Source: Methylobacterium fujisawaense (GTDB taxonomy: Bacteria; Pseudomonadota; Alphaproteobacteria; Rhizobiales; Beijerinckiaceae). From it: 64,000 nt of DNA. How positions within the stretch are numbered: the stretch's first letter is position 1; each line of letters starts with the position of its first letter. The DNA lies in assembly GCF_014138435.1 (NCBI RefSeq), contig NZ_JACJIM010000010.1, positions 146,478-210,477 of the forward strand, written 5' to 3'. Of the stretch, positions 45,648 through 53,981 are shown in pieces. The position numbers were made by a program, and so were the translations under genes. The notes beneath the pieces are model-generated. The model made no database searches. It worked only from the letters and a program-made list of their open reading frames with translations, and was not told the DNA's origin.

Positions 45648-46769
45648 TCACACCCGCATCGGCATCAGCACGTACAGCGCCGGCGCGCCCTCGCGATCCT
45701 GGATCAGGGTCGGGGAGCCCGGGTCGGCGAGCTTGAACAGGGCGGTGTCGCCCTCGAGCTGTGCGGTGATGTCGAGCAGGTAGCGGGCGTTGAAGCCGAT
45801 ATCGAGGTTGGCGGCCTCGTAGTCGACATCGAGTTCCTCGGTGGCGCTGCCCGAATCCGGGTTGTTCACCGAGAGCGCGAGGCGCCCCTCGGCGAGCCCG
45901 AGCTTCACCGCACGCCCGCGCTCCGACGAGATCGTCGAGACCCGGTCCACCGCCTTGGCGAAGGCGTCGCGCTCCACGGTCAGCCGCTTGTCGTTGTTGG
46001 CCGGGATCACCCGCTGGTAATCCGGGAAGGTGCCGTCGATCAGCTTGGAGATGAGGGTCAGGCCACCCGCGAAGCGCAGGCGGATCTTGGCGGGCGACAG
46101 GTCGACCGCGACGGTCTCGCCGCCGTCGTCGAGGAGCTTCTGGATCTCGGCGACCGCCTTGCGGGGCACGATCACGCCCGGCATGCCGACACTGCCCTGC
46201 GGGGCCGGGATCTCGACGCGGGCGAGCCGGTGGCCGTCGGTGGCCACGGCCCGCATCACGGGTCCGCCCTCGGTCTCCAGCGTGTGCAGGTAGATGCCGT
46301 TGAGGTAGTAGCGGGTCTCCTCGGTGGAGATCGCGAACTGGGTCTTCTCGATCAGCCGCTTCAGGTCGGCGGCGGCGATCTCGAAGCCGTGCGGCATCTC
46401 GCCGGCGGCGAGATCCGGGAAGTCGCCCTCCGGCAGGGCGCCGAGGGCGAAGCGCGAGCGTCCGGACCGGATCGTCATCTGGCCGGACTCGCCGCCGGTC
46501 TCCAGGGAGACCTGCGCGCCGTCGGGGAGCTTGCGCACGATGTCGTAGATCACGTGCGCCGGCACCGTGGTGGCGCCGGCATCCGCCACGTCGGCCGGCA
46601 CGCTCTCGGTCACCTCGATGTCGAGATCCGTCGCCCGCAGCTGGAGCCCCGAGCCTTCCGCCCGCAGGAGCACGTTCGACAGGATCGGGATCGTGTTGCG
46701 GCGCTCGACGACCCGGTGCACGTGGCCGAGCGACCTGAGTAGGGCCGCGCGCTCGACAGTGACTCTCAT
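45648..46769 (-). CDS. dnaN: DNA polymerase III subunit beta (sliding clamp)
   Basis: 373 residues, the normal clamp size. N-terminus MRVTVERAALLRSLGHVHRVVERRNTIPILSNVLL, central YYLNGIYLHT and MRAVATDGHRLA, and C-terminus ALYVLMPMRV are canonical. Start chosen at MRVTV (46769). In many bacteria dnaN lies beside dnaA; here the upstream neighbour is a divergent MFS gene. Confidence 0.96.
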   Translation of the reverse strand: MRVTVERAALLRSLGHVHRVVERRNTIPILSNVLLRAEGSGLQLRATDLDIEVTESVPADVADAGATTVPAHVIYDIVRKLPDGAQVSLETGGESGQMTIRSGRSRFALGALPEGDFPDLAAGEMPHGFEIAAADLKRLIEKTQFAISTEETRYYLNGIYLHTLETEGGPVMRAVATDGHRLARVEIPAPQGSVGMPGVIVPRKAVAEIQKLLDDGGETVAVDLSPAKIRLRFAGGLTLISKLIDGTFPDYQRVIPANNDKRLTVERDAFAKAVDRVSTISSERGRAVKLGLAEGRLALSVNNPDSGSATEELDVDYEAANLDIGFNARYLLDITAQLEGDTALFKLADPGSPTLIQDREGAPALYVLMPMRV

Positions 46770-46994
46770 CGCAATACTCAAGTGATGTGGACGGCGCCGC
46801 GGCCGGCAGCCGTCGCGGAATATGGCCGTTCAGCTTGGCGAACGGGATCGGGGAACGCAAGGCCGCCGCTGGTGCGCCGCACAGCGACCTCCGCGCCCAT
46901 GTCGGGTGCCCATGCCGAAACCGGGGTATCCGCTCGCGCCGCCCCGTGCGAAAGCGCCGCAACCGACCCGGATTCCTCCTCTCCCATCCCGATC

Positions 46995-48299
46995 ATGTTG
47001 CAGACCATCGACACCGCGGGCTCGACGCACGCCACGCCGAGCGCCGGCCGGATTCTCGCCGCGAGTTTCGTCGGCACCGCCATCGAGTTCTTCGACTTCT
47101 ACATCTACGCCACCGCCACCGCCCTCGTGATCGGGCCGGTCTTCTTCCCCGCCGGCGCCCCGGGCGTGCAGCAGCTCAGCGCCTTCGCGACCTTCGCGAT
47201 CGCGTTCCTTGCGCGGCCGGTGGGCGCGGCCCTGTTCGGGCATTTCGGCGACCGCGTCGGCCGCAAGGCGACCCTGGTGGCCTCCCTGTTGATCATGGGC
47301 CTCTCCACGGTCCTGATCGGCTGCCTGCCGACCTATGCGGTCGCCGGCTGGTGGGCGCCGGCGGCGCTCTGCATCCTGCGCTGCGGCCAGGGCATCGGGT
47401 TCGGCGGCGAATGGGGCGGCGCCGCCCTGCTGGCGGTCGAGAACGCGCCGCCGGGCCGGCGCGCGTGGTACGGCATCTTTCCGCAGCTCGGCGCGCCGGT
47501 CGGCTTCATCCTGGCCAATCTCGGCTTCCTCGCCCTCAGCTTCGGCCTGTCCCCCGAAAGCTTCCAGGCCTGGGGCTGGCGTCTGCCGTTCCTGGCCTCG
47601 GCCGTCCTGGTCGGAGTGGGTCTCTACGTCCGTCTGAAGCTGACCGAGACGCCGGCCTTCAAGGCGGCGCTCAGCGAGGCGCGGCCGGAGCGCGTACCCT
47701 TCGCCACCATGCTGACCCAGCATGGGCGCGCCGTCCTGGTCGGCACCTTCGCGATGGTGGCGGTCTACGCGGTGTTCTACCTCTCCACCGTATTCGCCCT
47801 CGGCTTCGGCACCGGCACGCTTGGGTACAGCCGGCCGACCTTCCTGCTGTTCGAGTGCATCGCGGTCTGCTTCATGGCGCTCGGCACCGTGGTGTCGGGT
47901 GCCGCGGCCGACCGCTTCGGACGCAGGCCGGTGCTGCTCTCCGGCATGGCCGTGACGTTCCTGCTGGGCTTCCTCATGGGGCCGATGCTGGGCCACGCCG
48001 CCGGCAGCGGCACGTGGCCGCCCGTCCTGGGCTTCCTCTGCCTCAGCCTCCTGACGATGGGCTGGGTGTTCGGGCCGATGGGCGCCGTGCTGCCCGAACT
48101 GTTCCCGACGCGGGTGCGCTACACCGGCGCCTCGGTCACCTACAATCTCGCGGGGATCCTGGGCGCCTCGGGCGCGCCCTACATCGCGCAGGAACTCGCG
48201 GCCTATGGCGGGATCGGATTCGTCGGGTTCTATCTGTCGGGCGCCGCGATCCTCAGCTTCCTGGCCGTCCTCGCGATGCCGGAAACCGCCGATCGCTGA
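46995..48299 (+). CDS. MHS family MFS transporter (ShiA/ProP-like)
   Basis: 434-residue permease with 12 predicted membrane helices. Metabolite:H+ symporter signatures: GTAIEFFDFYIYATATALV in helix 1, LFGHFGDRVGRKATLV between helices 2 and 3, QGIGFGGEWGGAALLAVENAPPGRR, and LTETPAFKAAL after helix 6. Substrates of the family include shikimate, proline/betaine, citrate and ketoglutarate. ATG 46995 starts at the family N-terminus; the frame opens 71 codons earlier with no conserved content. Confidence 0.87.
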   Translation: MLQTIDTAGSTHATPSAGRILAASFVGTAIEFFDFYIYATATALVIGPVFFPAGAPGVQQLSAFATFAIAFLARPVGAALFGHFGDRVGRKATLVASLLIMGLSTVLIGCLPTYAVAGWWAPAALCILRCGQGIGFGGEWGGAALLAVENAPPGRRAWYGIFPQLGAPVGFILANLGFLALSFGLSPESFQAWGWRLPFLASAVLVGVGLYVRLKLTETPAFKAALSEARPERVPFATMLTQHGRAVLVGTFAMVAVYAVFYLSTVFALGFGTGTLGYSRPTFLLFECIAVCFMALGTVVSGAAADRFGRRPVLLSGMAVTFLLGFLMGPMLGHAAGSGTWPPVLGFLCLSLLTMGWVFGPMGAVLPELFPTRVRYTGASVTYNLAGILGASGAPYIAQELAAYGGIGFVGFYLSGAAILSFLAVLAMPETADR

Positions 48300-48350
48300 C
48301 CGGTCACGCCGCCGCGGAGACTGCGCCGCGCGGTCCGGCCGAGGCCGGCC

Positions 48351-48587
48351 TCAGGGCGCCGGACGATCGGCGCCCCCCTGCACGACCGGCTCGAAGCGCC
48401 CGAGAAACCGGGTCCGCTCCCACAGCTCGATCGGGTCGCGCTGAACCATCGCCCGGGCGCGGCGGCGCGCCTGCGTGTCGTCCTCGGCGGACAGGATCTC
48501 GGCCGCGCGGACGCGCCCGGCCCGGTCGAGCCTGAATGTCCGGTACGCGCGGCTCCGGTGAGCCGTTTCAGCATCCAGCGCGAGCAT
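48351..48587 (-). CDS. Small conserved-type hypothetical protein
   Basis: Seventy-eight residues: AYRTFRLDRAGRVRAAEILSAEDDTQARRRARAMVQRDPIELWERTRFLGRFEP. This layout (strand, then DDxxAxxxA helix, then IELWERxRxxGR) resembles a small protein family frequent in Methylobacterium and rhizobia whose function is not known. A strong GAGGAG lies six bases upstream of the start. Convergent with the MFS gene. Confidence 0.6.
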   Translation of the reverse strand: MLALDAETAHRSRAYRTFRLDRAGRVRAAEILSAEDDTQARRRARAMVQRDPIELWERTRFLGRFEPVVQGGADRPAP

Positions 48588-48780
48588 TGCGATCTCCTCG
48601 GAGGTCGAGCGTCCGGGAAGACGGTTAACCAAACGACAATCGCCGCGTCTGCCGCCCTCGAAAACCGGCTGGGAAAGTTCGGTCGGAACCGTGCCGGGCG
48701 GCGCCGAGACCGACGGATCGTTACGTCGGCCTGCGACCTGCGACCCCGGCCGCGCGACGGCTCGGCCGAAACGGGTGCGT

Positions 48781-50010
48781 TCAGCTCCGCTTGTCGAGGG
48801 GACGACCCAGGAGGCGCGCGAACTCGGCCTCGATCTCCTCCACGGAGAACGGATTGCCGGCAGACTTCGCTTCGGGCGGCGCGGAAGAAGGCGGCGGCGG
48901 GACGGGGACGGCCTTGGGCATCGCCGGCGGCAGCACGGGTTTGGGCGGGACCGGCGCCGGCGGCGGCGGGGCCTCCTGCGGAACAACCGGCGGCGGCACC
49001 GGCGGCGATACCGAAGGCGACACCGGATCAAGCGGCGCGCTCGCCATCGCGGCGGCGAGCGGATCGACGCCCTCCGGCACGGCGGGCGATGGCACGGGCG
49101 GCGGCGGCGTCACGGCCGAAGACGACCGAGACAGGGCGGCCTGGAGCTGCCGCGCCATGTCGGACAGGACCCCCGGATCGACGGACTTGCGCTCGGACGG
49201 GACCGCGAGGCTCGGCGCCGGACGGGCGGGCTCCGCCTCGACCGCGGACCCGTCGGGTTTGCGCTCGGAGGCTGGGCCGGGCCGCGGCTCGACCAGCGGC
49301 GGCGCGGTCCGGCTGAGGATCCGCCGCGGCGTCGTCGGCTCGCGCGCCGGCGGCGCGGGCAGTTCCACCGGCGGCGGCACCAGCAGGTCGGGTGAGGGCG
49401 GGGGCGGGGCGGCCGTCAGCGGGGCGGAAACATCCTGACCGGGCTCGTCGCCGCCGAGCAACGCCGCATCGAGGGGCAGCGTGATGGGCGGGGCGGCGGC
49501 GGAGCGCGGGACCGGCGGCGGCACGACCACCGGCATCTCGAAGCCCGGATCGAACAGCGGTTCCGCGCGGCGCCCGCCGGATTCGGGCAGGACCCGGGGC
49601 GGTTCGGGAAGGCGACCGCCCTGGACGAGGGGATCCGGGAGCGGCTCGTCCAGCGGCTCGGAGGCCGACTCCGGCCGGATGGACGCTTCGGGCAACGGCC
49701 GCTGGCCGCGCTGGATGTTGCGCTCGACCACGACGTCGTTGGGGCCGCCCACGAGCAGCAGGTGCTCGACATTGTCCCGGCGCAGCAGGATCAGCTGCCG
49801 GGCGCGGTCGAGTTCGTACACGTCGACGATCCCCAGCCGCGGCTGGCGCCCACGGCCTCCGGAACGCCCCGGCAGCGCCAGGCTCCGGCCGGTGAGCCGA
49901 CGCACCGTGAACACGATGGCCGCGAGCGCCGTGAAGATGACGGCGAAGATCACGATGTACTGGATGATAGGGGAGCCGTCAGAGCCGAACACGGATTGTA
50001 GCCATCGCAA
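48781..50010 (-). CDS. fliO: FliO-type flagellar biosynthesis protein with long proline-rich tail
   Basis: N-terminal 130 residues match FliO: one membrane helix (IIQYIVIFAVIFTALAAIVFTVRRL) and a small cytoplasmic domain (LGIVDVYELDRARQLILLRRDNVEHLLLVGGPNDVVVERNI). Beyond that, about 270 residues are rich in Pro, Ala and Ser and look unstructured, ending in a short helical segment (NPFSVEEIEAEFARLLGRPLDK). FliO assists assembly of the FliP export gate. Start is uncertain: TTG 50010 gives MRWLQSVFGSDG; GTG 49992 is an alternative. Divergent from flgB, sharing two CtrA boxes. Confidence 0.8.
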   Translation of the reverse strand: MRWLQSVFGSDGSPIIQYIVIFAVIFTALAAIVFTVRRLTGRSLALPGRSGGRGRQPRLGIVDVYELDRARQLILLRRDNVEHLLLVGGPNDVVVERNIQRGQRPLPEASIRPESASEPLDEPLPDPLVQGGRLPEPPRVLPESGGRRAEPLFDPGFEMPVVVPPPVPRSAAAPPITLPLDAALLGGDEPGQDVSAPLTAAPPPPSPDLLVPPPVELPAPPAREPTTPRRILSRTAPPLVEPRPGPASERKPDGSAVEAEPARPAPSLAVPSERKSVDPGVLSDMARQLQAALSRSSSAVTPPPPVPSPAVPEGVDPLAAAMASAPLDPVSPSVSPPVPPPVVPQEAPPPPAPVPPKPVLPPAMPKAVPVPPPPSSAPPEAKSAGNPFSVEEIEAEFARLLGRPLDKRS

Positions 50011-50100
50011 GGTTACGCACTCGCAGGTTCCGACCGCCGCGGGTGCGCGCCGGCACGGACTTGTCCATACCACGCCGGGGGGGCGGCAAGGCAAACGACG

Positions 50101-50116
50101 TTAAGAGTTCGTTAAC
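50101..50116. promoter_or_regulatory. CtrA box 1 (TTAA-N7-TTAAC)
   Basis: TTAA at 50101-50104, seven bases, TTAAC at 50112-50116: a perfect match to the CtrA consensus of alphaproteobacteria. It lies about 90-105 bases upstream of the fliO start and 230 upstream of flgB. CtrA controls early flagellar genes in Caulobacter and many relatives. Confidence 0.8.
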
Positions 50117-50263
50117 AGACCTTTTAATTGAGCGCGATCAAGACAGTAGGCCGGGGATAAGCCGCCGGGTCAGCGGATCCGAGGCCGGACGGTCCTTCGT
50201 CCGCCGCAAAGGCTGCCGCGATCCCGCGGCCGATCCGCAGACCGGTCGTCCCCGATCGCGGGC

Positions 50264-50279
50264 TTAACGCACCGTTAAC
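50264..50279. promoter_or_regulatory. CtrA box 2 (TTAA-N7-TTAAC)
   Basis: TTAA at 50264-50267, seven bases, TTAAC at 50275-50279. Second perfect consensus, 67-82 bases upstream of the flgB TTG start, where a promoter-proximal activator site is expected. Confidence 0.85.
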
Positions 50280-50345
50280 CATGCGCACGGCAGATTTTGC
50301 CGAGCCCGCTCGTTCCGGCGCGGCCACGCCATCCCGGAGGCGACC

Positions 50346-50747
50346 TTGGCTCTCACCGATCTGCCCGTGCTGAGCATGCTGCGCACGCGGATGCAATGGG
50401 CGCAGGCGCGCCAGGGCGTGATCGCCGAGAACGTGGCCAATGCCGACATGCCGGGGTTCAAGCCCCGCGACCTCGTGGAGCCGCGCTTCGACCGGGCGAC
50501 CGGTACGCTGGCCGCCACCGCGACCGGCCTGACGCTGACGAGCCCGGGCCACATGGCGCCCGCCGGTCAGACGGTCGGGGCCGATTCAAAGCGCGCCAAG
50601 GGCTTCGAGGTCCGCCCGAGCGGCAACGGCGTCAACCTCGAGGACGAGATGATGAAGGCCGGCGAGAACCAGTCGGACTACCAACTCGCCGCCTCGCTCT
50701 ATCAGCACAGCCTGACCACCCTGAAGATCGCGATCGGCAAGAGCTGA
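50346..50747 (+). CDS. flgB: Flagellar basal-body rod protein FlgB
   Basis: Proximal rod subunit, 133 residues. GVIAENVANADMPGFKPRDL is the rod-protein signature, and MMKAGENQSDYQLAASLYQHSLTTLKIAIGKS is the C-terminal helix. Start TTG 50346 is preceded by GGAGG with good spacing; no ATG or GTG fits the conserved N-terminus. First gene of flgB-flgC-fliE-fliQ-fliR-flhB. Confidence 0.93.
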   Translation: MALTDLPVLSMLRTRMQWAQARQGVIAENVANADMPGFKPRDLVEPRFDRATGTLAATATGLTLTSPGHMAPAGQTVGADSKRAKGFEVRPSGNGVNLEDEMMKAGENQSDYQLAASLYQHSLTTLKIAIGKS

Positions 50748-50812
50748 TGCGCGACGACCGAGGGGGGAGCGCCGACGGCCGCACGGTCACGGCAGCAGGA
50801 GGGGCCTGAGCC

Positions 50813-51220
50813 ATGGAATTCACCAAGTCACTGGCGGTGGCGGCGGCGGGCCTCAAGGCCCAGTCCGGCCGGATGCGCATCATCGCCGAGAACATCGCCA
50901 ACGCCGATTCCGCGCCGGCCTCCGCCGGGGCGCAGCCCTACCGGCGCAAGATCCCGACCTTCACCAGCCATCTCGACGACGAGACCGGCGCCAGGCTCGT
51001 CGAGGCCGGGCGCGTCAGGCGCGACCCGTCGGCCTTCCGGACGAAGTACGAGCCGGGCAATCCCGCGGCCGACGCCCAGGGCGTGGTGCAGATGCCCAAC
51101 GTCAATGCGCAGATCGAGAACATGGACCTGCGCGAGGCCCAGCGCTCCTACGAGGCGAACCTCAACATGATCAGCGCCACCCGCAAGATGCTGGCACAGA
51201 CCCTCGGCATCCTGAAGTGA
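50813..51220 (+). CDS. flgC: Flagellar basal-body rod protein FlgC
   Basis: Proximal rod subunit, 135 residues. N-terminal IIAENIANADSAPA and C-terminal NVNAQIENMDLREAQRSYEANLNMI are canonical. Begins 66 bases after flgB. Confidence 0.95.
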   Translation: MEFTKSLAVAAAGLKAQSGRMRIIAENIANADSAPASAGAQPYRRKIPTFTSHLDDETGARLVEAGRVRRDPSAFRTKYEPGNPAADAQGVVQMPNVNAQIENMDLREAQRSYEANLNMISATRKMLAQTLGILK

Positions 51221-51246
51221 GCCTGAAGGACGCATAGCAAGGACGC

Positions 51247-51567
51247 ATGGCGATGGCTTCGAGCAACTTCGCGGCGGGTGCCTACGCGGCCGTTCAGGGC
51301 CTCGCCGGCGGCCGGCCCGCGCCCCGGGTCCAGCCGACGACCGGGACCGGCAGCGACTTCATGCAGCTCCTCGGGCAGACCCTGGACAGCGTCGGCGATG
51401 CCGGCCGGCGGGCCGACACGCAGGCCGTCTCGGCCGCCGCCGGCAAGGCCAATGTCGTGGACGTGGTCACCGCGGTGGCCGAGAGCGAGACCGCCCTGCA
51501 GACCATGGTGGCGGTGCGCGACCGCATGATCTCCGCCTACGAGGAGATCATGCGCATGCAGATCTGA
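51247..51567 (+). CDS. fliE: Flagellar hook-basal body complex protein FliE
   Basis: 106-residue adaptor that joins the MS ring and rod. C-terminal half DVVTAVAESETALQTMVAVRDRMISAYEEIMRMQI is the FliE signature. Follows flgC by 26 bases. Confidence 0.93.
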   Translation: MAMASSNFAAGAYAAVQGLAGGRPAPRVQPTTGTGSDFMQLLGQTLDSVGDAGRRADTQAVSAAAGKANVVDVVTAVAESETALQTMVAVRDRMISAYEEIMRMQI

Positions 51568-51627
51568 ACGGCGGCCCGGTCCCTCGCCGATTCCGCCGCC
51601 CGCGCCCTCCGTACAGATCGCATCCCC

Positions 51628-51894
51628 ATGACCGGCCTCGCCATCCTCGACGTCGCCCGCGACGGCATCTTCGTGTTCCTCAAGGTGGCCGGGCCCCTGA
51701 TGCTGGTCGCCCTGGCGGTCGGGCTCGCGGTCTCCCTGGTCCAGGCCCTGACCCAGATCCAGGAACAGACGCTGATCTACGTGCCCAAGATCGTGGCGGT
51801 GTTCGCCGCGCTCCTGCTGATGCTGCCCTTCATCGGCGATGCCATGGCCGGCTACATGACCCGCATCGCCGCCCGCATCGCGGCCGGCGGCTGA
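51628..51894 (+). CDS. fliQ: Flagellar export gate protein FliQ
   Basis: 88 residues with two membrane helices (VFLKVAGPLMLVALAVGLAVSLVQALTQIQE and VAVFAALLLMLPFIGDAM). LTQIQEQTLIYVPKI is typical. Part of the FliPQR gate of the flagellar type III export system. fliP is not in the window. Confidence 0.94.
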   Translation: MTGLAILDVARDGIFVFLKVAGPLMLVALAVGLAVSLVQALTQIQEQTLIYVPKIVAVFAALLLMLPFIGDAMAGYMTRIAARIAAGG

Positions 51895-51945
51895 TGCCCG
51901 CCCCGGCCGGGACAGGCGCGGCCCACGCGTGCCATAGAGGCCGCG

Positions 51946-52707
51946 ATGAACCTGCTCCTGCCCGGCATCGCCTCGGCCTACCTGATCACCTTCGCGCGCA
52001 TCGGCACGCTGATCATGCTGATGCCGGGGATCGGCGAGCAGACGGTGCCGCCGCGCCTGCGCCTCGCCTTCGCGCTGCTCACCGCCCTGGTGCTGTTCCC
52101 AACCGTGCGTCCGCTGCTGGGCGGGACCGAGGGCGTGGCCGGCCCGCGGCTGATCGGGCTCCTGTTCGGGGAGACGATCATCGGGCTGGTGCTCGGCCTG
52201 ACGGTGCGCATGATCCTTGCGGCCCTTCAGACCGCCGGTGTGATCATCGCGGCACAGGTCGGCCTGTCCTACGCCATGACGGTGGATCCGAACCAGGGCG
52301 GCCAGCAGGTGGCGATCGGCAACTTCCTGTCGCTGCTCGGGATCACGCTGATCTTCGCCGCGGATCTGCATCATCTCGCCATCGAGGGCGTGGCCCGCAG
52401 CTACGAGGTTCTGCCCCCCGACGGCGTGCCGTCCTTCTCGGACGCGCTGATGCTGGCCACGAAGGCGCTGGCCCGGGGCTTCACCCTGGCGGTCCAGATC
52501 TCCGGCCCGTTCATCGCCTTCGGGATCCTGTTCAATCTGGGTCTCGGGGTGCTGTCGCGGCTGATGCCGCAATTGCAGGTGTTCTTCCTGGCGGTCCCGG
52601 CCTCGGTGCTGATCGGCATGCTGCTGCTGATGGGCTGCCTCGGCGTCATGATGGGCGTCTTCCTGGACGATCTGGGCCGGTATCTCGGGGATTACGTCGG
52701 CCGCTGA
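51946..52707 (+). CDS. fliR: Flagellar export gate protein FliR
   Basis: 253-residue inner-membrane protein with about six helices. RIGTLIMLMPGIGEQTVPPRLRLAFALLTALVLFP and GVIIAAQVGLSYAMTVDPNQGGQ are conserved FliR segments. Begins 52 bases after fliQ. Confidence 0.95.
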   Translation: MNLLLPGIASAYLITFARIGTLIMLMPGIGEQTVPPRLRLAFALLTALVLFPTVRPLLGGTEGVAGPRLIGLLFGETIIGLVLGLTVRMILAALQTAGVIIAAQVGLSYAMTVDPNQGGQQVAIGNFLSLLGITLIFAADLHHLAIEGVARSYEVLPPDGVPSFSDALMLATKALARGFTLAVQISGPFIAFGILFNLGLGVLSRLMPQLQVFFLAVPASVLIGMLLLMGCLGVMMGVFLDDLGRYLGDYVGR

Positions 52708-52760
52708 GCGGCCGGACCACCCGCGCCCCGATCACCCGTCCGCGCTGAGAGCGAAGCGAG

Positions 52761-53828
52761 ATGGCCGACGATACCGACGACGAGGACAAGACCGAGGAGC
52801 CGTCCCAACGGCGGCTCGATCAGGCCATCGAGCGCGGCGACGTCGCGACCAGCACCGAGATCAACACCTTCGCGATGCTGGGGGCGTTCACCCTGACCCT
52901 GCTGGTCGCGGCCCCGAGCATCGCCACGAACCTTCTGCACGGCCTCAAGGCCTACCTCGCCAACGCCCATGCCCTGCCGGACGACGCCACGGCGATGAAG
53001 GCGGCCATGACGCGCGGCCTGTGGCTGTGGCTCCAGGCGGTGGCCGTGCCGGTGGGTCTGGCCGTCGTGGCCGGACTGGCCGCGGGACTCCTGCAGCACC
53101 CGCTGGTCTTCTCCACCGAGACGCTGATGCCGAAATTCTCGCGCCTGTCGCCGATGGCGGGCGTGAAGCGGCTCCTCGGCGTCGAGGCCCTGTTCCAGTT
53201 CGGCAAGGGCTTGGCCAAGATCGGCGCCGTGGGCGTCGTCGGCGCGGTGCTGCTGTGGAACGACCGCGACCGGCTGGAGGTGTTCGCCCGCCTGGACCCG
53301 GCCGCCTCCCTGCCGGCGATCCTGACCCTCAGCCTGAAGCTGCTCGCCGGCATGCTGTGCATGCATCTCGCGATCACCCTGGGTGATGCCCTCTACGCGC
53401 GGTTCCGCTGGCGCAAGCGTCACCGGATGTCGAAGGAAGAGCTCAAGCAGGAGATGAAGGAGTCCGAGGGCAACCCGGAGGTCAAGGGCCGCCTGAGGCA
53501 GTTGCGGATGGCCCGCGTGAAGAAGCGCATGATGGCCGCGGTGCCGACCGCCACCGTGGTGGTGACGAACCCGACCCACTACGCGGTGGCGCTGCGCTAC
53601 GAGACCGGCATGGCGGCGCCGATCTGCGTCGCCAAGGGCGTCGACGCCCTGGCCCTGCGCATCCGCGCGGTGGCGGCCGAGCACGGCGTCGCGGTGATCG
53701 AGAATCCGCCCCTCGCCCGGGCGCTCCACGCCACTGTGGAGATCGACGGGGAGATCCCGGCCGAGCACTACCGCGCGGTGGCGGAGGTCATCGGGTTCGT
53801 GCTGCGCCTGCGGAGGCGGGCGGCCTAG
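52761..53828 (+). CDS. flhB: Flagellar export switch protein FlhB
   Basis: 355 residues: N-terminal DDEDKTEEPSQRRLDQA, four membrane helices, and the cytoplasmic domain with autocleavage motif NPTH (270-273). Cleavage between Asn and Pro switches export from hook to filament substrates. Starts 54 bases after fliR and ends the flagellar block. Confidence 0.96.
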   Translation: MADDTDDEDKTEEPSQRRLDQAIERGDVATSTEINTFAMLGAFTLTLLVAAPSIATNLLHGLKAYLANAHALPDDATAMKAAMTRGLWLWLQAVAVPVGLAVVAGLAAGLLQHPLVFSTETLMPKFSRLSPMAGVKRLLGVEALFQFGKGLAKIGAVGVVGAVLLWNDRDRLEVFARLDPAASLPAILTLSLKLLAGMLCMHLAITLGDALYARFRWRKRHRMSKEELKQEMKESEGNPEVKGRLRQLRMARVKKRMMAAVPTATVVVTNPTHYAVALRYETGMAAPICVAKGVDALALRIRAVAAEHGVAVIENPPLARALHATVEIDGEIPAEHYRAVAEVIGFVLRLRRRAA

Positions 53829-53981
53829 CAACCGCGCGATGCCGCGGGCCGGAGCCGACGGAAAGCCACGCTTCCTCCACCTTTTTTCGCGAGGTTGTAT
53901 CAAGGCTTGTCGCGACGAGAGTGGTGCCGCGCCCCGCATGTCCTGATATGGCCGGCTGACCAACCGGGTGACTGTTCTGGA

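Larger units (their letters stand above)
50011..50345. other. Divergent fliO-flgB control region
   Basis: 335 bases holding two CtrA-type boxes (listed next). Promoters for both directions should lie here. No gene seen. Confidence 0.6.

Noticed and set aside
53877..53890. Terminator after flhB (a T-run CCTTTTTTCG)
   Set aside because: No stem precedes the T-run, so it does not form an intrinsic terminator, and cckA could be read through from flhB.
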